Below are positions 8,544 to 18,814 of a stretch of 64,000 nt of DNA, one piece after another (position 1 is the stretch's first letter; the number at the start of each line of letters is the position of its first letter). The DNA is taken from NCBI GenBank assembly GCA_963795775.1, contig CAWCJL010000005.1:928745-992744 (forward strand), written 5' to 3'. The notes beneath the pieces are model-generated. The model searched no databases and had not been told where the DNA came from. It saw only the letters and a program-made list of their open reading frames with translations. The position numbers were made by a program, and so were the translations under genes. Source of the stretch: CAWCJL01 sp963795775 (GTDB taxonomy: Bacteria > Acidobacteriota > Terriglobia > Terriglobales > Acidobacteriaceae).

Positions 8544-9050
8544 ATGAAAACCTTGATGTTAGGTCTATTTCTATCAACACTGATGGTGCAATCGTCCCAC
8601 GCACAGCAATCGTCAGAGCCACCGACGGAAACGATTAAAACTGCCGCAAGTCATACACCCGAACAGCAAGAAGTCATCAACCTCTCAAACAAGAAATGGG
8701 ATTGGATGGCAGACAAGAAGGTCGATTCGCTAGGGACACTGTTTGATGACAAAGCCATGTTCACTCACATGGGAGGGACCTGGGGAAAAACCCAAGAACT
8801 CGCTACCATTAAGAGCGGTGGCATCTGGTACAAAAAGGCTTTCGTTTACGCAGTTGACGCTCGCATGTTTGGTGACACAGCCATCTTGCTTGAGGACATA
8901 GATTTGCAAGCAGTAGTCGGTGCGCACGAAGTCACCAATCCCTTCATGGTGACTGAGGTTTATAAAAAGGAAAACGGCAAGTGGAAGCTTGCTCAACTCA
9001 CGTTCTCGCATCTGCTTAGGCCGGTGAAAGTCGATAGCAATAAGAATTAG
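8544..9050 (+). CDS. secreted NTF2/SnoaL-like protein
   Basis: A 168-residue protein with a clear signal peptide (MKTLMLGLFLSTLMVQSSHA, cleavage after SHAQ). It then has an NTF2-like fold pattern: helix VINLSNKKWDWMADKKVDSL, then LFDDKAMFTHMGG and paired beta strands to WKLAQLTFSHLLRP. Such DUF4440/SnoaL-like proteins are steroid-isomerase-like folds of varied or unknown function, here predicted periplasmic. GAGGGAGAG precedes the ATG. An aldo/keto reductase follows 46 bases downstream, probably in the same message. Codon and base use is visibly more A/T-rich than in the recN and pnp regions. Confidence 0.8.
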   Translation: MKTLMLGLFLSTLMVQSSHAQQSSEPPTETIKTAASHTPEQQEVINLSNKKWDWMADKKVDSLGTLFDDKAMFTHMGGTWGKTQELATIKSGGIWYKKAFVYAVDARMFGDTAILLEDIDLQAVVGAHEVTNPFMVTEVYKKENGKWKLAQLTFSHLLRPVKVDSNKN

Positions 9051-9096
9051 CCAGCGATCGGGATGTTCAAAAGAAGCGTTTCATGACGGCAGTAGG

Positions 9097-10104
9097 ATGG
9101 TGGAAATTGTGAAGAAAAGAAAATTAGGAAAAGGCGGCCTTGAAGTCTCAGCATTGGGTCTCGGCTGCATGAGCATGACCTCGGCTTACGGTCCTGCGGC
9201 AGACAAGAGCGAGATGATCAAGTTGATGCGCTCCGCGCATGACAAGGGAGTGACCTTCTTCGACACGGCAGAGGCCTACGGCCCCTTTGCAAACGAGGAG
9301 CTGGTAGGGGAGGCTTTGCAGCCGATCCGCGCGCATGTTGTGATCGCCACGAAGTTCGGCTTCGACATCGATCCTGAGACCGGCAAGCGTGGCCCCGGAA
9401 CGAACAGCCGTCCCGGGCACATCAAGGCTGCGGCTGAGGCCTGCTTGAAGCGGCTCCGCACTGACCACATCGATCTCTTCTATCAGCATCGGGTCGATCC
9501 AGGCGTGCCGATCGAGGAAGTTGCCGGCGCTGTGAAGGAATTGATTGCCGCGGGCAAGGTGAAGCATTTCGGCTTGTCGGAAGCCGGTGTAGACACGATC
9601 CGCAAAGCTCACGCCGTGCAGCCGGTCAGTGCTCTGCAAAGTGAGTACTCGCTCTTCTGGCGCGGTCCGGAAGACGATGTGCTGCCCGTGGTCGAAGAGC
9701 TTGGAATCGGCTTCGTTCCGTTCAGCCCTCTCGGTGCTGGCTTCCTCACGGGGCAGATCGACGAAAACACTAAGTTCGATCCGAGCGACTTCCGCAACCA
9801 CGTGCCACGCTTCTCGCCGGAGGCTCGCAAGGCAAACATGGCGCTTGTACATGCCGTGCAGGCAGCAGCCCATCGCAAGGGCGCTACGCCTGCGCAGATT
9901 GCGTTGGCATGGTTATTGGCACAGAAGCCGTGGATCGTTCCCATACCTGGCACTACGAAGATCTCCCGCATGGAAGAGAACCTTGGATCCGTCGATGTTC
10001 AGCTTACAGAGAGTGACCTCAAGCAGATTGAAGACTCCACCTCCAGACTTTCGCTAGAAGGCGCCCGCCTGCCAGAGGCCATGCTGAAGATGACTGGACG
10101 TTAG
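9097..10104 (+). CDS. aldo/keto reductase
   Basis: A 335-residue NADPH-dependent oxidoreductase of the aldo/keto reductase superfamily, (beta/alpha)8 barrel. The catalytic tetrad is visible: Asp and Tyr in FFDTAEAYGPFANEELVGEAL, Lys in VIATKFGF, His in DLFYQHRVDP. A NADP-binding IPGTTKISRMEENL segment lies near the end. It resembles the AKR13/YakC-type reductases that act on aldehydes. The ATG at 9097 is used; a GTG nine bases later is also possible. It probably forms a small unit with the NTF2-like gene under the divergent AraC regulator. Confidence 0.92.
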   Translation: MVEIVKKRKLGKGGLEVSALGLGCMSMTSAYGPAADKSEMIKLMRSAHDKGVTFFDTAEAYGPFANEELVGEALQPIRAHVVIATKFGFDIDPETGKRGPGTNSRPGHIKAAAEACLKRLRTDHIDLFYQHRVDPGVPIEEVAGAVKELIAAGKVKHFGLSEAGVDTIRKAHAVQPVSALQSEYSLFWRGPEDDVLPVVEELGIGFVPFSPLGAGFLTGQIDENTKFDPSDFRNHVPRFSPEARKANMALVHAVQAAAHRKGATPAQIALAWLLAQKPWIVPIPGTTKISRMEENLGSVDVQLTESDLKQIEDSTSRLSLEGARLPEAMLKMTGR

Positions 10105-10466
10105 GTACTCTTTCGCTCTTCTACACACACCATCCGTAGCCGCAGAACTGACGACAATAAAGGCTTACAAGCGTGAAGCCGAACTCCAAGAATCTCTCCG
10201 GCGAATGCCGACGTGGTCGGTCCTGAAAAGGCGGCTTGTCGTGAGCAACGCAACTGCTAAGTGCGGGTTACGGAAGAGATCGCCTATGCTGATTCGCTGC
10301 CTTCTCCATCTGCTTCGACCTTTTCGTCAGCTTTCTGTTCGCGCTGATTCTTCGCCATTGCGATGGCGCGTTGGATTTGTTGTGGGGGACTCGACGGACA
10401 GCATGAACGGCTGCTGGCAGCCCTGACGCGCCCCTGCTATGCTCGGGGCACACACTTCCTGCTTCC
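10105..10466. other. intergenic region upstream of recN
   Basis: No supported gene, RNA or clear repeat in these 362 bases. A possible -10 box TATGCT at 10438-10443 lies 23 bases before the recN ATG. I found no convincing SOS-type operator by eye. Confidence 0.5.
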
Positions 10467-12167
10467 ATGCTGCTCGAACTCCACGCAGAAAACTACGCTG
10501 TCATCGACCACACGGTGGCCGTGCTGGGACCCGGGCTCAATCTGCTGACCGGCGAAACCGGCGCGGGCAAATCCATTCTGGTGGATGCGCTCGCGCTGCT
10601 GATGGGCGGCAAGGGGTCGGCCGACGTGGTGCGGCACGGTGCGGAAAAAGCGGTTATCTCCTGCATCTTCGAGTCGACGCCGGAGGCCGAGGCGATCCTC
10701 GAAGCGAACGGGATCGACGCGGAAGGTATGGAGATCATCCTCCGCCGCGAGATCCAGGCCAGCGGCAAGGGCCGCGTCTATATCAACAACCAGCCTGCGA
10801 CCGCTGCAGTGCTGAAACAGCTTGCGCCGGAGCTGGCGCTGATTCACGCGCAGAGCGAGACGCTGGCCGGCTTCGATGCGGAGCAACAGCGGCTGCTGCT
10901 CGACCGCTACGCAGGCACGCCACTCGAGCGCGTCGGCACGGCCTACCGGAGGTGGCGCGAGATCGCGGAGCGTCTTCGTGCGCTCGCCAGCGATGAGCAG
11001 GACCGCCTGCGTATGGCCGACCTGTGGAGCTTCCAGAGCAAAGAGATCAGCGCGGCGACGTTGCAGCCCGGCGAAGAAGAGGCGCTTACCACCGAGCGGC
11101 GCGTCCTGATGAACGCGGAAAAGCTGTACGCAGGCTCGATGAGCGCGTACGAGCTGCTCTACGAGGGCAGCCAATCGGCGGAGGTGGCGCTGCGTGCGGG
11201 GCTGAAGCAGATTGAAGAGTTGGCGCGCTTCGATACGCGCTTTGCCGATGCCGCGCAGCAGTTGGCCTCAGCGCGAGCGGTGGTGAACGATGTCGCCGAG
11301 ACGGTGCGCGATTTTGGCGAAGGCATCGAAGCCTCACCCGAGCGGTTGGCGGATATCGAGGACAGGCTTGCGCTGATCGACAAGCTGAAGCGGAAGTATG
11401 GGGCGAGCGTGGAAGCGGTGATCGCGTACGGCGAAGAGGTGGGGGCCAAGCTGGCGGAGGTGGAAAATCGCGACGCACTGCTTGCCGAACTCGAGCGTGA
11501 ACTGGCGGAGGTGGCGGGCGAATTTCGCGCGGCAGCCCGGGCGGTGACAGCGCATCGCGAAGCGGCAGCCGCGCGCCTGGCGAAGGTGGCCGAGGCGCAG
11601 ATCAACGATCTGGCCATGACGGCACGCTTTGCCGTGGAGATCGAAGCGCGGGAAGACGAGGCGCACTGGGCCGCCCACGGCTGGGATGAGGTACGCTGCC
11701 GGATCGCGACTAACCCGGGCGAGCCGATGAAACCGCTCGATGAGATTGCCTCCGGGGGCGAGATGTCGCGCGTGCTGCTGGCGCTCAAAGTGAGCGTGGA
11801 GGAGGGGGCGAGCAAGCTCTCTGCCAAGGGCCGGCGCAAAGCGCCGCTGCCGCGCACGCTGGTGTTCGATGAGATCGACATCGGCATCGGTGGGCGCGCT
11901 GCCGAAGCAGTAGGACAGAAGCTGAAGCGGCTCTCCGAAGCGCAGCAGGTGCTGTGCGTGACCCACCTACCGCAGATTGCAGCCTTTGCCAGCCAGCATT
12001 TCGTGGTGGAGAAGCGCGAGGTGCATGGGCGCACGCGCACCGAAGTGCGTCTGCTGGCAGAGGGCGAGCGGACCGAGGAAGTGGCCCGCATGCTGAGCGG
12101 CGCGAAGCTGTCCGAGACCTCGCGGCGGCATGCGGAACAGATGCTGCGGGAGGCGGCGCATCTATAG
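10467..12167 (+). CDS. recN: DNA repair protein RecN
   Basis: A 566-residue SMC-like ATPase for double-strand-break repair. The N-terminus has the Walker A loop GETGAGKSILVDALALLMGG. A coiled-coil middle follows (about 150-390, rich in Glu/Arg/Ala heptads). The C-terminal half holds the ABC signature EIASGGEMSRVLLALK and the Walker B FDEIDIGIGG, followed by CVTHLPQIA. Length agrees with the family (about 555). The protein starts directly at MLLELHAENYAVIDH, as in other RecN proteins. It is monocistronic here; the hopanoid operon promoter follows. Confidence 0.97.
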   Translation: MLLELHAENYAVIDHTVAVLGPGLNLLTGETGAGKSILVDALALLMGGKGSADVVRHGAEKAVISCIFESTPEAEAILEANGIDAEGMEIILRREIQASGKGRVYINNQPATAAVLKQLAPELALIHAQSETLAGFDAEQQRLLLDRYAGTPLERVGTAYRRWREIAERLRALASDEQDRLRMADLWSFQSKEISAATLQPGEEEALTTERRVLMNAEKLYAGSMSAYELLYEGSQSAEVALRAGLKQIEELARFDTRFADAAQQLASARAVVNDVAETVRDFGEGIEASPERLADIEDRLALIDKLKRKYGASVEAVIAYGEEVGAKLAEVENRDALLAELERELAEVAGEFRAAARAVTAHREAAAARLAKVAEAQINDLAMTARFAVEIEAREDEAHWAAHGWDEVRCRIATNPGEPMKPLDEIASGGEMSRVLLALKVSVEEGASKLSAKGRRKAPLPRTLVFDEIDIGIGGRAAEAVGQKLKRLSEAQQVLCVTHLPQIAAFASQHFVVEKREVHGRTRTEVRLLAEGERTEEVARMLSGAKLSETSRRHAEQMLREAAHL

Positions 12168-12204
12168 CAGGCGCCCGCGGTTGCTCGCGTGCGGCAGCAG
12201 CTCG

Positions 12205-12232
12205 TCTAGATTTTCGCTGCGGTCAGAATGAC
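12205..12232 (-). repeat. dispersed intergenic element, copy 3 (diverged)
   Basis: On the minus strand this reads GTCATTCTGACCGCAGCGAA followed by AATCTAG. It is a diverged relative of the elements at 1621-1651 and 27005-27035, placed between recN and ispH. Confidence 0.5.
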
Positions 12233-12346
12233 GGCTGGTCGTCGGAGCTGGAGACGGGTGGTTGACCCCGGTTGAGCAGGTTGACCACTGAGGTGCATTT
12301 TCGCGCATTTCGGGGCGGAATGGCTCCATATGGCACCCCTCCGGCA

Positions 12347-12375
12347 CTGACACCTTTTTACCCAGCCGGTATACT
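12347..12375 (+). promoter_or_regulatory. sigma-70-type promoter of ispH and the hopanoid operon
   Basis: CTGACA (12347-12352), a spacer of exactly 17 bases, and TATACT (12370-12375). The GTG start of ispH lies six bases after the -10 box, so the expected first transcribed base falls on the start codon. There is no properly spaced ribosome-binding site, so the ispH message is probably leaderless. Confidence 0.75.
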
Positions 12376-12381
12376 ACAAGG

Positions 12382-13413
12382 GTGACCTCCATACTTGCTG
12401 AGCCACCCGTGACTGATGTCCCTTCCGTAAACCATGGGGCCGTTTCCTCCGCTGCAGAAAAGCGCGTGCTGCTGCTGAAGCCGCGCGGCTTTTGCGCGGG
12501 CGTGGTGCGGGCCGTGGACATCGTGCGCATCGCGCTTGAGACGTTTGGCGCGCCTATCTATGTGCGCAAGGAAATCGTGCACAACAGCTTCGTCGTGAAT
12601 GAGCTGGCCGACAAGGGCGCAATCTTTGTGGATGATATCGAGGACGTGCCCGAGGGAAAGCGCGTGATCTATTCGGCGCACGGGGTCTCGCCCGATGTGC
12701 GGCAGCGCAGCAAGGCGCGCGGGCTCCGGGTGATCGACGCGACTTGCCCGCTGGTGACCAAGGTCCACGTAGAAGCGGTGAAATTCGCGAAACAGGGCTA
12801 CTCGCTGGTGCTGATCGGCCATCGCGATCACGACGAGATCGAAGGCACGCTGGGCGAGGCACCGGATGTGACCCAGGTGGTTTCTTCGGCGGCTGAGGTG
12901 GCGACCCTGGTCGTGCCCGATCCGAACCGCGTGGCCTACCTTACGCAGACCACGCTGAGCCTGGACGAAGCGCGCGACATCATCCAGGCGCTCAAGGACA
13001 AGTTCCCCAACATCGTGGGTCCGCATTCGCAGGACATCTGCTATGCCACGGAGAACCGGCAGGTCGCAGTCAAAAACGTAGCGCACACCGCGGACCTGGT
13101 ACTGGTTGTCGGTTCAAACAACAGCTCGAACTCCAACCGCCTGGTCGAAGTTTCGCGCAACCTGAACACGGTCGCCTACCTGATCGATAACTCCGAGGCG
13201 ATCGATCCGGAGTGGCTGAAAGACGTGACGACCGTGGCAGTAACGGCCGGTGCCTCGGCGCCGGAAATTCTCGTATCCGAGGTAGTTGCATACTTGAGAG
13301 CCAACGGATTTGACGGCGTGGAAGAAGTGGAAGTGATGCCGGAGAATGTGCGTTTCGGTCTACCTGCGGAAATCGTGCAGGCGATCGGGCCGGCTGCGGT
13401 GGCGGCGCGCTAG
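12382..13413 (+). CDS. ispH: 4-hydroxy-3-methylbut-2-enyl diphosphate reductase
   Basis: A 343-residue [4Fe-4S] enzyme for the last step of the MEP pathway, HMBPP to IPP and DMAPP. The three cluster cysteines are visible in KPRGFCAGVVRAVD, IDATCPLVTKVH and SQDICYATENRQ. The substrate-binding HNSFVVNELADKGA and VGSNNSSNSNRL motifs and the catalytic Glu in TQTTLS-region sequence are also present. The GTG at 12382 opens the frame; no better start with a ribosome-binding site precedes KPRGFC. shc begins shortly after the stop. The placement ties C5-precursor supply to hopanoid synthesis. Confidence 0.96.
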   Translation: MTSILAEPPVTDVPSVNHGAVSSAAEKRVLLLKPRGFCAGVVRAVDIVRIALETFGAPIYVRKEIVHNSFVVNELADKGAIFVDDIEDVPEGKRVIYSAHGVSPDVRQRSKARGLRVIDATCPLVTKVHVEAVKFAKQGYSLVLIGHRDHDEIEGTLGEAPDVTQVVSSAAEVATLVVPDPNRVAYLTQTTLSLDEARDIIQALKDKFPNIVGPHSQDICYATENRQVAVKNVAHTADLVLVVGSNNSSNSNRLVEVSRNLNTVAYLIDNSEAIDPEWLKDVTTVAVTAGASAPEILVSEVVAYLRANGFDGVEEVEVMPENVRFGLPAEIVQAIGPAAVAAR

Positions 13414-13482
13414 GTGGCAATCAGCGACCGGGAAAGCCCCTACGTGGGTACACCGGAATCATTGCGCCGGGAAGGCAACAGC

Positions 13483-15508
13483 ATGGGAAGCGCAGCAAGA
13501 GCTACGGCAAGCCTGCGGGATACTTCGGCAAGCACACCGCGATTCGGGCGGATCGACGTAGGCCTGGACCAGGTTGCGGAATCGCTCGAGCGGTCGCGGG
13601 AATACCTTTTTTCGCAACAGCATCCCGATGGCTTCTGGTCGGCGGAACTGGAGGCCGACTCCAGCCTGGAAGCCGACTACATATTTGCGCATGTGCTGCT
13701 GGGCACGGGCGACGAAGGCAAAATGCGGCGCGCCCTTACGGAAATCCTGCGCTATCAGAACGAGGATGGGAGCTGGAGCATTTACTCGGGCGGCCCGGGA
13801 AATATCAGCCTCTCGGTGAAGTGCTACTTTGCCGGGAAGCTAATGGGGATGTCGGCGGACGACCCGGTGCTTGCCAGGGCGCGCACATGGATCCTGGCGC
13901 ACGGCGGCGTGGTGAGCTGCAACACCTTCACCAAAATCTATCTTTGTGCGCTGGGGCAGTACGAGTACGACGCAGTGCCGGCCATTCCGCCGGAGATCGT
14001 GCTCTTTCCCGAACTGGTTCTACTTCAACATCTACGAGATCTCGTCGTGGTCGCGCGCCATTCTGGTGCCGCTGTCCATCGCTTACGCGAAGAAGCCGTT
14101 CAAGAAGATTCCGCCGGAGCAGGGCATCGACGAGCTCTTTGTCGGCGGCCGCGAGAACGCGAATCTGCATTTGCGCTGGGACAAGAACAACCCGATCGGC
14201 TGGCGCAACTTCTTCCTGTTATGCGATCGCATGACCCACTGGGCGGAGCGGGTGCACATCCGTCCGCTGCGCAAGATGGCTCTGAAACGGGCCGAGAAGT
14301 GGATGCTCGAACGCTTCGAGATGTCCGATGGCCTGGGAGCGATCTACCCGGCCATGCTCAACGCCATCATTGCGCTGCGCTGCCTGGGATACTCGAACGA
14401 CGACCCGCAAGTCATCCGCGCCATGGACGAGTTTGAAAAGCTGGGCATTGAAGATCCGGGCAGCCCGGAGTTTCCGGAGCCCACCTTCCGTATGCAGCCC
14501 TGCATGTCTCCGGTGTGGGATACGGCCTATGCCGTATTCGCGCTCGGCGAAGCGGGAGCTTCGCGGCACGATCCGCGGCTGCTGAAAGCCGTGGACTGGA
14601 TGCTCTCGAAAGAAGTGCGGCACAAAGGAGACTGGGCCTTCAAGGTACGCAACGTGCAGCCCGGCGGCTGGTACTTCGAGTTCAACAACGAGTTCTACCC
14701 GGATACGGACGACTCCGCGCAGGTGTTGCTGGCGCTGGACAAGGTGGAGAACCCGCGCGAGCGTTACCAGGACGGCGTGGCGACGCGCGCCATCGAATGG
14801 ATCTTTGCCATGCAGTGCAAGAACGGCGGCTGGGCGTCGTTCGACAAAGACAACACCAAGATGATCTTCCAGCACATCCCGTTTGCCGACCACAACGCGA
14901 TGCTCGATCCACCGACGGTGGACATCACGGGGCGCATCCTCGAGATGCTCGCTACATACGGATACACGCGCGAGGACAAGCGGGTAGAGCGCGCCATCCA
15001 GTTCATCCTGCGCGAGCAGGAGCCGGATGGAAGCTGGTTCGGACGCTGGGGCGTGAACTACCTGTACGGCACCTTCCTGGTGCTGCGCGGCCTTGAAGCG
15101 ATGGGCATGTGGAACCATGAGCCGCAGATTCAACAGGCGGCGGAGTGGATCCGCTCGGTGCAGAACGCGGATGGCGGCTGGGGTGAAAGCTGTGCCAGCT
15201 ACGATGACCCCGTGCTGCGCGGCGTAGGCGTAAGCACTCCGTCGCAGACAGCGTGGGCCATTCTTGGGCTGCTCGCCGCCGGCGACACGCGGAGCGATTC
15301 CGTGGCGAAGGGCGTGCGTTGGCTGCTGGAACGGCAGCAACAGGACGGGTCATGGGACGAGAGCACGGGCGAGGGCCGGACGCATCAGGCCATCTATACC
15401 GGCAGCGGCTTCCCGCGCGTCTTCTACCTTGCCTATCACATGTACCGCAACTACTTCCCGCTGATCGCCTTGAGTACGTATCGCAAGGCGATGCAGACTG
15501 CGGTTTAG
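13483..15508 (+). CDS. shc: squalene-hopene cyclase, frame interrupted by one extra base
   Basis: A class II triterpene cyclase converting squalene to hopene/hopanol at the inner membrane. The catalytic DTDD is at about residue 407, and repeated QW motifs (GWASFDKDN, GSWFGRWGVNYLYGTF, GGWGES, GSWDE) are visible. The first part reads to PPEIVLFP and then loses frame; the next frame continues NWFYFNIYEISSWSRAILVPL, the conserved cyclase sequence. Removing one base at 14011 (CCCG) restores a 674-residue protein of normal length. The ATG at 13483 with GGGAAGG before it is preferred to GTG 13414. Downstream hpn genes are intact, so a sequence error is more likely than a dead gene. Confidence 0.9.
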
Positions 15509-15566
15509 CTGAAACCGGCGGCGGCAATCCCGCCCGTCCGGATGAAGAACTGAGGAGACCTCAACC

Positions 15567-16687
<1,121 letters not shown>

Positions 16688-16691
<4 letters not shown>

Positions 16692-17116
16692 GCGAGACCG
16701 AGGTAAAGCCAACGGCGGCGGTGGTGGATCCGGATGAAGTCGCACCGGGTTTTGAACACGAGCAGCTCCAGGGATGGATCCCGGAGCTGGCGAGCGAGGA
16801 CGAAGTCCGCACGGCGCTCGAGAAGGCATTCGACTACCGGGGAGATGTGAGCCTCACGCTGCGCTCCGGCGAAGTGGTGGAAGGCTACATCTTCGACCGG
16901 CGCGAAGGCACAACGCTGGCTGACTCCGCGGTGCGGGTGATTCCGGCGAAGGAGCGCACCAAGCGCACCATTCCATACAGCGAAATCGCGGCGCTGGCCT
17001 TTACCGGGCGCGACACTGCGGCGGGCAAGAGCTTCGAAGCCTGGGTGAAGAAGTACTGGGAAAAGAAGGCGGCGGGCGAGAAGGGAATCGGCATCGAGGC
17101 GGAACGGCTGGATTAG
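16688..17116 (+). CDS. small hopanoid-operon protein of unknown function
   Basis: A 142-residue soluble protein coupled to hpnH (ATGA overlap). The core, DVSLTLRSGEVVEGYIFDR then TIPYSEIAALAFTGRDTAAGK, has the strand pattern of a small beta-barrel (Sm/SH3-like): strand, turn, strand with a glycine, then a positively charged loop. The tail is basic, AWVKKYWEKKAAGEKG. I do not know a named family. Its position suggests a helper for HpnH or membrane association of the complex, but that is only inference from context. Confidence 0.75.
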
Positions 17117-17142
17117 GATGGGATTGCAGGAAGGAGAAGGCA

Positions 17143-17424
17143 ATGGCGCTGGTGATCGAAGATCCACAGGTCGAAAGCCTGGTACAGCGACTTGCCGAGC
17201 TCCGTTCTGAGAGCGTGGAGCGTACGCTGCGTGACGCGCTCGAGGCCTATCTCGCCCTCGAGCTTTCTCAGCGTTGCATAGCTTCTCCAGAGAAGATACC
17301 GGAGAAAGTAGAGTCTGGCGCCGCACGTATTATGAAACTGGCTGAAGAGTTCAGAGCTGGCATGCACTTGAAGCCATTCGACTACGACGCATGGCTCTAT
17401 GATGAAAATGGCTTGCCGCACTGA
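17143..17424 (+). CDS. vapB: type II antitoxin, VapB/PSK-type
   Basis: A 93-residue protein opening MALVIEDPQVESLVQRLAEL followed by SVERTLRDALEAYL. This ribbon-helix-helix-like N-terminus is characteristic of the PSK/Rv0623-type antitoxins. The C-terminal part, with FDYDAWLYDENGLPH, would wrap the toxin. GGAAGGAGAAGG precedes the ATG. Its stop overlaps the toxin ATG (TGATG). It probably represses its own pair, yet it sits inside the hopanoid operon. Confidence 0.85.
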   Translation: MALVIEDPQVESLVQRLAELRSESVERTLRDALEAYLALELSQRCIASPEKIPEKVESGAARIMKLAEEFRAGMHLKPFDYDAWLYDENGLPH

Positions 17425-17813
17425 TGGTCATCGATACTTCGGCGCTGCTCTCCATTCTGCTCCCCGAACCTGATGCTTTCCGCTTTGTGGAGCTCCTGTC
17501 GGAAGCAGAGGAACGCGTGATCTCCACCGTCTCTTATGTCGAGGCCGTCATGATTCTGGCGCGAGCGGACCACCATCTTGCCTTCCAAAGGCTGTCAAAG
17601 TTCCTCCGCGATTCTTTAGTTCGAATTGAAGTCTTCACCGTTGAGCACGCTCAATGGGCGTCAGAGGCCTTTTTACGGTACGGGCGAGGCCGCCACCCGG
17701 CCAGGCTGAACTATGGCGATTGCATGGTGTATGGTTTGGCGAAAGCCCTCGGCCAGCCCATTCTGTGCAAGGGCAACGACTTCCGCCAGACAGACATACG
17801 CTGTCTCCCGTAA
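17424..17813 (+). CDS. vapC: type II toxin, VapC PIN-domain ribonuclease
   Basis: A 129-residue PIN-domain endoribonuclease. The acidic metal-binding residues are visible: Asp in MVIDTSALLSIL, Glu in SYVEAVMILA, Asp in LNYGDCMVYGLAKALG, and the closing GNDFRQTDI. VapC toxins cleave tRNA or rRNA when their antitoxin is lost. It overlaps vapB by one base, and hpnA starts five bases after its stop. Nothing in the sequence suggests inactivation. Confidence 0.9.
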   Translation: MVIDTSALLSILLPEPDAFRFVELLSEAEERVISTVSYVEAVMILARADHHLAFQRLSKFLRDSLVRIEVFTVEHAQWASEAFLRYGRGRHPARLNYGDCMVYGLAKALGQPILCKGNDFRQTDIRCLP

Positions 17814-17818
17814 CAACT

Positions 17819-18814
17819 ATGCGAATCTTCCTGACCGGTGCGACCGGATTTGTCGGCAGCCATGTGGCGCGCGCATTTCGCGCGGCCGGTGCCGACCTGC
17901 GTCTGTTGGTTCGCGCCACCAGCCGCCTGGACAATCTCGAGGGCTTGGGCGGTGAGGCATTCACAGGCGATCTCCTCCAGCCGGAGTCGCTGCGCGCTGG
18001 CCTGCGCGGCTGTGATGCGCTGGTGCATGTGGCGGCGGACTATCGCCTCTGGGTGCGTGACCCCAAGGCCATGTACGCGTCCAACGTAGAAGGCACGCGA
18101 GCGCTGCTGGCGATGGCGCGCGAGGAGAATGTTGCCCGCGTGGTCTACACGTCGAGCGTGGCCACCATGGGTTTCCAGCGCGACGGCACCATCGTCGATG
18201 AGCAGACGCCGGTGGCGCTCGAAGACATGGTGGGGCACTACAAGCGGTCGAAGTTCATGGCGGAGCAGGTAGCTATCGCAGCGGCGCGGAGCGGCCAGCA
18301 CGTCATGGTGTTGAATCCCACGACACCGATCGGCGCGAACGACATCAAGCCCACCCCCACGGGACAGATCATCGTCGATTTTCTGAATCGAAAGTTCCCC
18401 GCGTACGTCGATACAGGGTTGAACCTGGTGGATGTGGAAGAGGTCGCGCGCACCCACGTTGCCGCGCTTGATCGCGGCAGACCCGGGGAACGGTACATAC
18501 TGGGGGGAGAGAATCTCTCGTTGAAACAGATCCTGGACAAGATGTCGGCGATCACCGGCCTGCCATCGCCAACGGTTCAGGTGCCGCATGCTGCGGCGAT
18601 GGTGTTTGCCTTCTTCGACGAGACGATTACCGGCCGGCTGCGGGGGGAAGAGCCGCGGGCCACCGTGGAGGCGGTGCGCATGGGCAAGAAGAAGATGTTT
18701 GCTTCCTCGGCCAAGGCAGAACGGGAGCTCGGCTTTCGCATCGTGCCCGTCTATCCGGCGCTGCGTGCTGCTATCGAGTGGTTCCGGGCGCACGGGTATG
18801 CGCCCCCGGCATGA
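17819..18814 (+). CDS. hpnA: hopanoid-associated NAD-dependent epimerase/dehydratase (HpnA)
   Basis: A 331-residue extended short-chain dehydrogenase. It has the Rossmann motif FLTGATGFVGSHVARAF, a catalytic Tyr/Lys pair in MVGHYKRSKFMAEQ, and the NPTTPIGANDIKPTPTGQIIVDFL segment typical of the HpnA group. It is often found in hopanoid clusters; a role as a sugar epimerase or in side-chain processing has been proposed but not settled. The ATG at 17819 starts the homology. The frame also runs upstream through vapC sequence, which is ignored. The stop overlaps the hpnG start (ATGA). Confidence 0.93.
   Translation: MRIFLTGATGFVGSHVARAFRAAGADLRLLVRATSRLDNLEGLGGEAFTGDLLQPESLRAGLRGCDALVHVAADYRLWVRDPKAMYASNVEGTRALLAMAREENVARVVYTSSVATMGFQRDGTIVDEQTPVALEDMVGHYKRSKFMAEQVAIAAARSGQHVMVLNPTTPIGANDIKPTPTGQIIVDFLNRKFPAYVDTGLNLVDVEEVARTHVAALDRGRPGERYILGGENLSLKQILDKMSAITGLPSPTVQVPHAAAMVFAFFDETITGRLRGEEPRATVEAVRMGKKKMFASSAKAERELGFRIVPVYPALRAAIEWFRAHGYAPPA

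Noticed and set aside
10268..10468. A 66-codon minus-strand frame upstream of recN.
   Set aside because: Ordinary shadow composition, no start signals, no family.
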